This document shows positions 57,959-64,000 of a stretch of 64,000 bases of DNA, one piece after another. The DNA is from Gordonibacter faecis (GTDB lineage Bacteria; Actinomycetota; Coriobacteriia; Coriobacteriales; Eggerthellaceae). Position 1 is the first letter of the stretch; the number at the start of each line of letters is the position of its first letter. The notes beneath the pieces were generated by a model. That model was not told the DNA's origin and did no database searches. It saw only the letters and a program-made list of their open reading frames with translations. A program made the translations under genes and the position numbers. The stretch lies in contig NZ_JASJEU010000022.1 in the NCBI RefSeq assembly GCF_030077735.1, forward strand, positions 124,001 to 188,000, written 5' to 3'.

Positions 57959-58813
57959 ATGAAACCGTATTACGAAGGCTGGTACATGAAACAGCAGAAG
58001 GGCGACGACGTGCTCGCCCTCATTCCCGGTCGCGCGCAGGACTCCGCGTTCATCCAGGTGGTGACACAGCAGGGCGCGCGTTTCCTCGAATTTCCCCTGG
58101 AGGACTTCAGTCAAGGGAAGGGGTTTCTGCGCGTCGGCGAAAGCTTGTTCACGCCGCGCGGGATGTTCCTGGACGTGCACACCCCCGACTGCACGCTCAC
58201 CGGCCGACTGCGCTATCACGAGGTCACGCCCCTGCGCTCGGACATCATGGGGCCGTTCGCGCTTCTGCCCATGGAAACGAAACACACCGTGTTCAGCATG
58301 CGCCACCGAGTGGAAGGCGACGTGGTGCTGGACGGGCGCGCGCTCACTTTCGACGGCGGCCTCGGCTACATGGAGGGCGACCGCGGGCACAGTTTCCCGC
58401 GCGGCTACACGTGGGTGCAGAGTCTGGATTTTGGGTGCGCGGCCTCGGTCATGGTGGCCATCGCCGAGATTCCCCTGGCCGGACTGCGATTCACGGGCTG
58501 CATCGCCGTGGTGCTGCTGGCGGGCACCGAGCACCGCTTCGCCACGTATCGTGGCGTGCACATTGTGGAATCGACCGAGCACACGGTGGAACTACGGCAA
58601 GGCGACATGAGCCTGCGCGTGGAGGTTCCGGAAACGCACGGGCATCGTCTGCAAGCGCCGCACGAGGGTGCCATGGAACGCCCCATCCACGAAAGTCCGT
58701 CGGTGCCGGGGCGCTTTCGTTTCGTGAAAGATGGCCACACGCTGCTGGAAAGCGACGGGGCGAATACGAGCTTCGAGTACGTGTCGCCGGAACCGGTGGA
58801 CGCGCGTGCGTAG
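57959..58813 (+). CDS. Tocopherol-cyclase-family (PF14249-like) protein
   Basis: A 284-residue protein starting MKPYYEGWYMKQQKGDDVLA, a signature of the tocopherol cyclase-like family, with FIQVVTQQGARFLEFPLEDF, GRLRYHEVTPLRSDIMGPFA, YMEGDRGHSFPRGYTWVQSL and ASVMVAIAEIPLAGLRFTGC. In plants and cyanobacteria the family makes tocopherol; bacterial relatives without that pathway have unknown roles and probably bind a hydrophobic ligand. No quinone or isoprenoid genes are adjacent. GAGGTG precedes ATG 57959. Confidence 0.85.
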   Translation: MKPYYEGWYMKQQKGDDVLALIPGRAQDSAFIQVVTQQGARFLEFPLEDFSQGKGFLRVGESLFTPRGMFLDVHTPDCTLTGRLRYHEVTPLRSDIMGPFALLPMETKHTVFSMRHRVEGDVVLDGRALTFDGGLGYMEGDRGHSFPRGYTWVQSLDFGCAASVMVAIAEIPLAGLRFTGCIAVVLLAGTEHRFATYRGVHIVESTEHTVELRQGDMSLRVEVPETHGHRLQAPHEGAMERPIHESPSVPGRFRFVKDGHTLLESDGANTSFEYVSPEPVDARA

Positions 58814-59007
58814 GGGCGCAGCGCTCCGGTGCGCGATGATTTACGCAGGTCGGTAGCTTGTTCGTGCCCGCCGGCGCCCTTCCCCACCTTCCCAACCTTG
58901 CCCCGCCTGTCCGCCGAGCCAGCCCACGCCCGCCCCTTCCCTGCGGCTGCTATACTTGAGGCGACGCGATGCGCGCCCGCGGGAGGGCGCGGAGGGAGGA
59001 GGCGGCC

Positions 59008-59493
59008 ATGCTTTACGACAACATCATGGTTCCGTACGACGGCTCAGCATCGGCGCGGGCGGCACTGACGGAGGCGGTGCGCTATGCGCGCGAGGACCCG
59101 GGGCTTTCGCTGCGCATCGTGCAGATTTTCGACCTAAAACAGCTGGTCATCGAGCGGATGGAAGCCGAAGGGCGCGACGGCGCCGAGGAACTTTCGCCCC
59201 AACTTCTGCACTCGTATTACGAAGTGGCCACCGAGGAAGCCCTCGCGGCGCTACACCGTCAGGTTGACGGGGTGGTGAAGGGGCTCATGAACGAGGTCAC
59301 GGTAGAAATTCTCGAAGAAACGCTGCCGGGCGAGCAAATTGTGAGCTACGCGACCGAGCGCGCGTGCGACCTCATTGTCATGGGCTCGCGCGGCCTGGGC
59401 GCGCTGCGCGGTATGCTGGGCAGCGTGAGCAGCTACGTGTTGCGCAACGCCGAGATTCCCGTGCTAGTGGTGAAGCAGCGTAACGACGACTGA
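59008..59493 (+). CDS. Universal stress protein (UspA family)
   Basis: A 161-residue Usp: MLYDNIMVPYDGSASARAAL at the start and the ATP-binding-type GSRGLGALRGMLGSVSSYVL near the end (G-2x-G-9x-G-S pattern), so it probably binds ATP. ATG 59008 follows GGAGGAGG. Single gene, upstream of a two-component system. Confidence 0.92.
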   Translation: MLYDNIMVPYDGSASARAALTEAVRYAREDPGLSLRIVQIFDLKQLVIERMEAEGRDGAEELSPQLLHSYYEVATEEALAALHRQVDGVVKGLMNEVTVEILEETLPGEQIVSYATERACDLIVMGSRGLGALRGMLGSVSSYVLRNAEIPVLVVKQRNDD

Positions 59494-59622
59494 CCTGGTG
59501 GCTGCGCGGCCGTTGACCGTTTGTAGAGTTTTGGGTGGTAGGATCGGCGAGCGCGCGGGGCGCGAGACGCGAAGCTAGCGGGCGCGCGAGCACAAGGAGA
59601 AGCGAACGGAGGAACGCACGGC

Positions 59623-60321
59623 ATGGATGAGCAGGAACGCAAGCAGCAGACGACGCTGCTTGTGGTGGACGACGAGCCCGGCATTGTCGAAATGCTGGAC
59701 GAATACTTCTCTGGCCAGGGCTTTCGCGTGCTCACGGCCAGCGACGGCCCCACCGCGCTCAAGCGTGCCGAGCAGAACCCCGACCTCATTGTGCTGGACG
59801 TGGGTATGCCGCTCATGGATGGCTACGCCGTGTGCCGTCGCCTCCGCGAGCATCTGACCTGCCCTATTGTGTTTCTGACCGCGCGCGTGGAAGATGTCGA
59901 CGCACTTGAGGGCTTCGAGGCCGGCGCGGATGACTACGTACTGAAACCCTTCTCGCTGGCGGTGCTCGGCGCGCGCGTGAGGGCACACCTGGCGCGCGAG
60001 ACACGTCAGCAAGCGAAGGCCGAAGTGCGCTTCGACGGCGACTTGGCCATCGACTACCGCGCGCGCACCGTCACGGTGGCGGGCGCGGCGGTGGACTTCA
60101 CGCGGCGCGAGTTCGACATAGTGGCGTTTCTCTCCAAACACGCAGGTCAGGTGTTTGAGCGCGAGCGCATCCACGAGCGCGTAGGCGGCTGGGAAAGCGA
60201 AAGCGACCCGCAGGTGGTGACCGAGCACATTCGTCGCATTCGCAAAAAGCTGGCCGCTGCGGGCGCTGCGCCCGACCCAATCGAGACGGTGTGGGGCATG
60301 GGATACAAATGGCGCGCGTAA
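59623..60321 (+). CDS. OmpR/PhoB-family response regulator
   Basis: A 232-residue protein. Receiver: LLVVDDEPGIVEM, phospho-acceptor Asp in LIVLDVGMPLMDGY, Lys in DYVLKPFSLAV. Output: winged helix (about 130-232) with FTRREFDIVAFLSKHAGQVF and ending ETVWGMGYKW. It overlaps the kinase start by 13 bases, so the pair is translationally coupled. Target genes are unknown. Confidence 0.93.
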   Translation: MDEQERKQQTTLLVVDDEPGIVEMLDEYFSGQGFRVLTASDGPTALKRAEQNPDLIVLDVGMPLMDGYAVCRRLREHLTCPIVFLTARVEDVDALEGFEAGADDYVLKPFSLAVLGARVRAHLARETRQQAKAEVRFDGDLAIDYRARTVTVAGAAVDFTRREFDIVAFLSKHAGQVFERERIHERVGGWESESDPQVVTEHIRRIRKKLAAAGAAPDPIETVWGMGYKWRA

Positions 60322-61928
60322 AACGCACGCTGCGCGAGCGGTGGCGCAACGCGTCGCTCAAAACCTCATTTATGGTGTATATGCTAGGATTTTTGGTGGC
60401 GGCGCTCGTGCTGTCCACCGTGACCGGCAGCATGTTCGCCACTTTGCAGAACCAAGCAACCGAAGATGCCTCCGAAGGCACCGGGCTGTTTATATACGAC
60501 GCCAACGCGGGCTTGCTGCAACCGGCGCGATCGGTGCAACTGGACGAGCAGGGTTCAACACTGTATGTACAAACCGCGTCCGACTACCGCAACCCACTAA
60601 CCGTGAGCCAGCTGAACGAGAGCACGCACATCAGCGACGCGAGCGGACACACCTACACGACGTATTCTGCCGCCGAAAGCCCTGATGGCGAAGGTAGCGG
60701 CGAAAGCGTCGAAGGCGACAACTCTTTCGAATTCGCCCTCGCGAGCGACAGCGACCTCGCGTTGTTCTGGAACGATGAGGGCTACCTTCCGCCCGCCAAC
60801 CTGGCCGCTTACGACGCGGCTGCGCGCTTGCTTTTCGCGGAATGGGCGGCGGCGCACCCGGACGATCCGCTGGCCGACTTTGCGCGCGCGAGCACGTCGC
60901 GCATGCCTGCCTCGCCGGTGGGCTACTACGTGTACTCGCTACCCAGCCCCGAGGCACGGGCGCTGTCCGGGCTGTTTGGCCTGCTCACCTTTCTGATGTT
61001 CCCGTTGTGGTTTGGCGTGTGCATCTTTGCGGCGGCGCGGCGGTTCTTCCGCATGCGGCTTGAGCCGGGGCTGGCCGTGCTGGACGAGGCGGCAACGAAG
61101 ATTGGCAACCAGGACCTTAACTTCCACGTGGCGTACAACCGCAACGACGAACTGGGGCATTTGGCCACGTCATTCGAGACCATGCGCGCATCGCTGGCCG
61201 ATTCGCAGCGGGCGCTCTGGCGCACGGCCGAGGAACGCAAGCGCCTGAACGCCGCGTTCGCGCACGATTTGCGCACACCGCTTACTATATTAAAGGGGAA
61301 GATTGAGCTGCTGGATGCGCACGTGCAGGCGGGCAACGCTTCGCGCGAACAGCTGGAGGCATCGTCCGCGGCACTCGCTCACCAGGTGGAACGCCTTGAG
61401 CGCTACGTGGCGGCCATGAGCGGGCTACAGAAGTTGGAAGACCGCACGGCCACGCCCGAGACGCTGGCGTTTGACACAGTGGCGGCGGGCCTCGACGACA
61501 TCGGGCGCGGGCTGGCCACTGCGGCGCACAAGCAGTTCGCGCTGTCGCTGAGCCCCGGCTGCGACGTTGCGCGACCTGCGCTGCACGTCGATCGCACCAT
61601 TGTGGGCGAGGTGGCGGAAAACCTTATTAACAACGCGCTGCGCTTCGCGCACTCCCGCGTGGACGCGCGGCTCGACGTGAGCGAAGGCGCGCTCACCCTG
61701 GTGGTGGACGACGACGGCCCCGGCTTTTCAGCTGCGGCGCTCGACCACGGCTGCGCCCCCTTCTTCAGCGAAACGCCCTCGGAAAACCACTTTGGCCTGG
61801 GGCTCAACATTGCCTCGCTCCTGTGCGAGCGCCACGGCGGCACCCTTTCGCTCGAAAACCGCCCCAGCGGCGGCGCGCGGGCAATCGCGCGTTTTGCCAT
61901 GACTTTCCCGGACGTTGACCGCCCGTAG
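60309..61928 (+). CDS. Sensor histidine kinase
   Basis: A 539-residue kinase: TM1 at about residues 18-45, an extracytoplasmic domain (about 46-215) rich in Ser/Glu/Asp without recognised fold, TM2 (about 222-245), HAMP, dimer helix with phospho-acceptor His in FAHDLRTPLTILKGKIELL, then the ATPase domain with NALRFAHS, DDDGPGFSAAAL and LGLNIASLLCERHGG. Ligand unknown; partner is the overlapping response regulator. Confidence 0.9.
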   Translation: MARVKRTLRERWRNASLKTSFMVYMLGFLVAALVLSTVTGSMFATLQNQATEDASEGTGLFIYDANAGLLQPARSVQLDEQGSTLYVQTASDYRNPLTVSQLNESTHISDASGHTYTTYSAAESPDGEGSGESVEGDNSFEFALASDSDLALFWNDEGYLPPANLAAYDAAARLLFAEWAAAHPDDPLADFARASTSRMPASPVGYYVYSLPSPEARALSGLFGLLTFLMFPLWFGVCIFAAARRFFRMRLEPGLAVLDEAATKIGNQDLNFHVAYNRNDELGHLATSFETMRASLADSQRALWRTAEERKRLNAAFAHDLRTPLTILKGKIELLDAHVQAGNASREQLEASSAALAHQVERLERYVAAMSGLQKLEDRTATPETLAFDTVAAGLDDIGRGLATAAHKQFALSLSPGCDVARPALHVDRTIVGEVAENLINNALRFAHSRVDARLDVSEGALTLVVDDDGPGFSAAALDHGCAPFFSETPSENHFGLGLNIASLLCERHGGTLSLENRPSGGARAIARFAMTFPDVDRP

Positions 61929-61982
61929 ATATTTGCTCCGTACTATCGAATCGCACCCAACGAATCGAGAAACGGAGCCCCC

Positions 61983-62729
61983 ATGGAAAAGTCCGCGACC
62001 TGTTCGCCGTCGCCCGCTCAGACAAGTTTGTCCAGCGAGCGTCGCATCCTCATGCGTAAGCGCATTGCGGTGGTGGTGGCGCTTGTCGCACTCACGGCGG
62101 GGATCGGCGCGTTCTGGGTGCTCTACGGGCCCGAGCTTTTGGCCTTCGTGTCTGACGCGCCGCGCTTCCGCGCGTGGGTGGATGAAACCGGCGCGCTCGC
62201 TCGCGTCGCGTTCGTTGCGGCGAATATGGCGCAGGTGGTGCTCGCCTTTCTCCCTGGTGAGCCGCTGGAATTGGCGGCGGGCTACGCGTTTGGCTTTTGG
62301 GAGGGCACGCTCTGGTGTCTCGTGGCCAGCGCGCTCGGAACAACCCTGGTGATGCTGCTGGTGCGCAGCTTTGGCATGCGCATCGTCGGGCTGTTCTTCC
62401 CGCCCGAAAAGCTGGCCTCGGTGGAGTGGCTGCGCGACTCGCGCCGTTTCGAGTTGCTGCTGTTCGTGGTGTTCCTCATCCCCGGCACACCGAAAGACCT
62501 GCTCACCTACGTGGCCGGCCTCGGCACAAGCCCCGTGTGGCGCATCGTCGCCCTCACCACGGTAGGACGCATCCCCTCCATTGTGTCCTCCACCCTGGCT
62601 GCTGGCACTTTCGGCGACGGAAACTACCTGGCCACCGCCCTCATCGTCGCACTCACGCTGATTTTGGCGGCCCTTGGCGTGGTGGCCTACCGCAAACTCG
62701 CCCGCACGCAAAGCGCCAAAACGCAGTAA
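61983..62729 (+). CDS. TVP38/TMEM64 (VTT-domain) membrane protein
   Basis: A 248-residue membrane protein with a VTT domain of the DedA/TMEM64 superfamily: FLPGEPLELAAGYAFGFWEG, SALGTTLVMLLVRSFGMRIV, FLIPGTPKDLLTYVAGLG (about 158-175) and RIPSIVSSTLAAGTFGDGNY. Members may move lipids across membranes. It follows the kinase by 54 bases and might be co-transcribed with it. Confidence 0.9.
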   Translation: MEKSATCSPSPAQTSLSSERRILMRKRIAVVVALVALTAGIGAFWVLYGPELLAFVSDAPRFRAWVDETGALARVAFVAANMAQVVLAFLPGEPLELAAGYAFGFWEGTLWCLVASALGTTLVMLLVRSFGMRIVGLFFPPEKLASVEWLRDSRRFELLLFVVFLIPGTPKDLLTYVAGLGTSPVWRIVALTTVGRIPSIVSSTLAAGTFGDGNYLATALIVALTLILAALGVVAYRKLARTQSAKTQ

Positions 62730-62907
62730 TTATTTCGCCACGTTCCCCCCTCTTCCCCACCGCTCGCTGGCGAAACGTGGTTATTGAGAGGAATTCTCAA
62801 TAAGCCCAACGATTTTTCGAGACAAAAGGCGACAAGCAGAGTAGTATATCTTTCAAGGTTAGAGGAAAGGCCGCCCCGACGCGGCACCATTGAAAGAGAG
62901 GGATCAT

Positions 62908-63279
62908 ATGCCCAGTTTCGCCAATCCGTTCGCCGGAAATGTTGAGCGCAAGATGACCAACGCCGAGCTCATGCAGGCGCTGCGCCTGGACATCGCCGGC
63001 GAGCTTGAAGCCATTTACCTGTACGAATCGCACTACCTGGCCACCGACGATCCGGCCGCGAAGGCCGTGCTCGCCGACATCCGCGACGAGGAAAAGGCCC
63101 ACATGGGCGAACTCATCACGCTGATGCGCCACCTCGACCCCAAGGAAACCGAGTTCTTCCTGGAGGGCGAAGGCGAAGTGCAGGAGCACCTGGCCGAGCT
63201 TGGCATCATCACCGACGGCGAGATTGCCCCCGCCCCGGCCGAGCCCGCCCCCGCCCCCACCGTGGGCGACCTGTCCTAA
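62908..63279 (+). CDS. Encapsulated ferritin-like protein (EncFtn)
   Basis: A 123-residue two-helix ferritin-like cargo protein. Glu32 (AGELEAIYLYE), Glu62 and His65 (RDEEKAHMGEL) are at the very positions of the EncFtn ferroxidase site, where two subunits share iron. After an Ala/Pro linker the C-terminus ends APTVGDLS, a probable cargo-loading peptide (family pattern LTVGSL). It is 87 bases upstream of encapsulin, so the two form an iron-storage operon. ATG 62908 follows GAGAGGG. Confidence 0.93.
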   Translation: MPSFANPFAGNVERKMTNAELMQALRLDIAGELEAIYLYESHYLATDDPAAKAVLADIRDEEKAHMGELITLMRHLDPKETEFFLEGEGEVQEHLAELGIITDGEIAPAPAEPAPAPTVGDLS

Positions 63280-63303
63280 GCATTTCCCCCGGTCACGCGC
63301 GAA

Positions 63304-63319
63304 TGTTTCACGTGAAACA
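63304..63319. promoter_or_regulatory. parS: parS site, copy 3, between EncFtn and encapsulin genes
   Basis: Exact TGTTTCACGTGAAACA in the 87-base gap of the encapsulin operon. As a palindrome it could also fold in the mRNA. Confidence 0.92.
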
Positions 63320-63366
63320 GTGCCCGCGCACCGGCCACACGCATCAACCATCGAAAGGAGCCCGTT

Positions 63367-64000
63367 ATGGATTACTTGGCTCGTGAATCGGCCGATCTCT
63401 CGGTCGAGTTGTGGAACCGCATCGACGACGCCGTCATTGGCACGGCGCGTGCGCATCTGACCTGCCGTCGCTTCCTGAAGACGTACGGCCCGCTGGGCCC
63501 CGGCATTACCACGGTCGCCGTTGACGGCGTGGCGAAGGACGAGGTGCTGGAAGACGGCATCGGTCGCATCGTCGGCCGCACGCAGCTGGAGTTGCCGCTG
63601 TTCTACGAGGACTTCACCCTGTTCGGCCGCGACCTCGACCTGGCCGCACGCACCGGCACGCCCGTCGACATGGCCCCGGCCATCGCCGCCGCCAAAAAAG
63701 CCACGCGCCGCGAGGACGACCTCATCCTGAACGGCAACAAGGCGCTTGGCACTGACGGCCTGCTCACCGTGAAGGGCTCGGTGAAGGTGAAGAAGGGCGA
63801 CTGGAAAGTCGGCGAGAACGCGTTCACCGACGTGGCCGCCGCTGTTTCGCAGCTGGCGAAGAACGGCTATCTGGGTCGTTACGCCCTGGTGGTGGCGCCC
63901 GATTTGTTCCTGGACCTGCAGCGCCTGCAGCCGAACACCGGCATGCTGGAAATTGACCGCATCCAGAAACTCGTGCAGGACGTGTACATGACCAGCGTTC
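63367..64000 (+). CDS. Encapsulin shell protein (family 1), partial
   Basis: The first 211 residues of an encapsulin (HK97-like nanocompartment shell); the gene runs off the window. Start MDYLARESADLSVELWNRID, then ARAHLTCRRFLKTYGPLGPG, DFTLFGRDLDLAARTGTPVD (E-loop region) and YLGRYALVVAPDLFLDLQRL. AAAGGAG precedes the ATG. Its cargo is the EncFtn protein encoded just upstream, so the compartment probably oxidises and stores iron. Confidence 0.95.
   Translation, partial: MDYLARESADLSVELWNRIDDAVIGTARAHLTCRRFLKTYGPLGPGITTVAVDGVAKDEVLEDGIGRIVGRTQLELPLFYEDFTLFGRDLDLAARTGTPVDMAPAIAAAKKATRREDDLILNGNKALGTDGLLTVKGSVKVKKGDWKVGENAFTDVAAAVSQLAKNGYLGRYALVVAPDLFLDLQRLQPNTGMLEIDRIQKLVQDVYMTSV

Noticed and set aside
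1..64000. CRISPR arrays
   Set aside because: No regularly spaced direct repeats with unique spacers and no cas genes were seen.

Overview
The window reads as chromosomal DNA from an anaerobic, high-GC actinobacterium of the class Coriobacteriia, most likely family Eggerthellaceae (Eggerthella/Slackia/Gordonibacter relatives). The evidence is Tat-exported FAD-dependent reductases each facing a membrane-anchored LuxR regulator, a DmsA-type molybdoenzyme, a multihaem cytochrome lipoprotein, BspA-type leucine-rich-repeat surface protein, and GC-rich codon use. The genus cannot be fixed from the sequence. Three exact copies of the 16-bp ParB site parS suggest an origin-proximal segment, although parB itself is not present.

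Layout. 1-3.1 kb: the end of an enolase-superfamily gene, an AbiE toxin-antitoxin pair whose toxin gene is frameshifted, and rplM-rpsI. 3.1-12.4 kb: a respiratory block with FAD reductase/LuxR, DmsAB, and a two-component system whose kinase carries a CxxCH haem motif. 12.5-24.4 kb: small paralogous acidic proteins, a ZIP transporter, methionine genes (metY/metA), a HAD phosphatase, a PAS-GAF-GGDEF-EAL protein, hom and lysA. 24.4-25.6 kb: a small AT-rich cassette of two HTH genes framed by inverted short repeats. 25.6-33.5 kb: an MMPL exporter with a heptad-rich secreted partner and a TetR regulator, then moaE-like, moeA and folE, with two parS sites. 33.7-40.6 kb: hexahaem cytochrome/FAD reductase/LuxR, a cyclophilin, msrB and xthA. 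40.6-46.2 kb: a surface-protein island bounded by palindromic elements. 46.2-55.4 kb: rlmH, nat, an LCP protein, a fused murT-gatD, a polysaccharide deacetylase, an ion transporter and tRNA-Thr. 55.5-57.7 kb: small HTH and toxin-antitoxin genes separated by near-identical hairpins. 57.9-64 kb: a tocopherol-cyclase-like protein, Usp, a two-component system, a VTT-domain protein, then encapsulated ferritin and the start of encapsulin.

How the genes fit together. The MoaE-like and MoeA proteins could serve the DmsA molybdoenzyme. The two FAD reductases and the cytochrome fit anaerobic respiration with organic acceptors outside the membrane. metA (with an acetyl-CoA-type active-site residue) and metY form an O-acetylhomoserine route fed by hom. 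MurT-GatD, the LCP protein and the deacetylase concern the cell wall.

The most striking observation is a BspA-type surface protein gene split by two long poly-G tracts (G13 and G12 on the coding strand). Both tracts must have a length of 2 modulo 3 (11 or 14) for the signal peptide, linker and repeat domain to be in one frame. In this sequence both are out of register, so the gene looks like a two-lock phase-variable switch caught in the OFF state. Other notable items are a free-standing CdiA-C-like nuclease paired with an HTH protein, three conserved hairpins among the toxin-antitoxin genes, a family of short REP-like repeats, and parS sites placed inside a terminator-like palindrome and inside the encapsulin operon.
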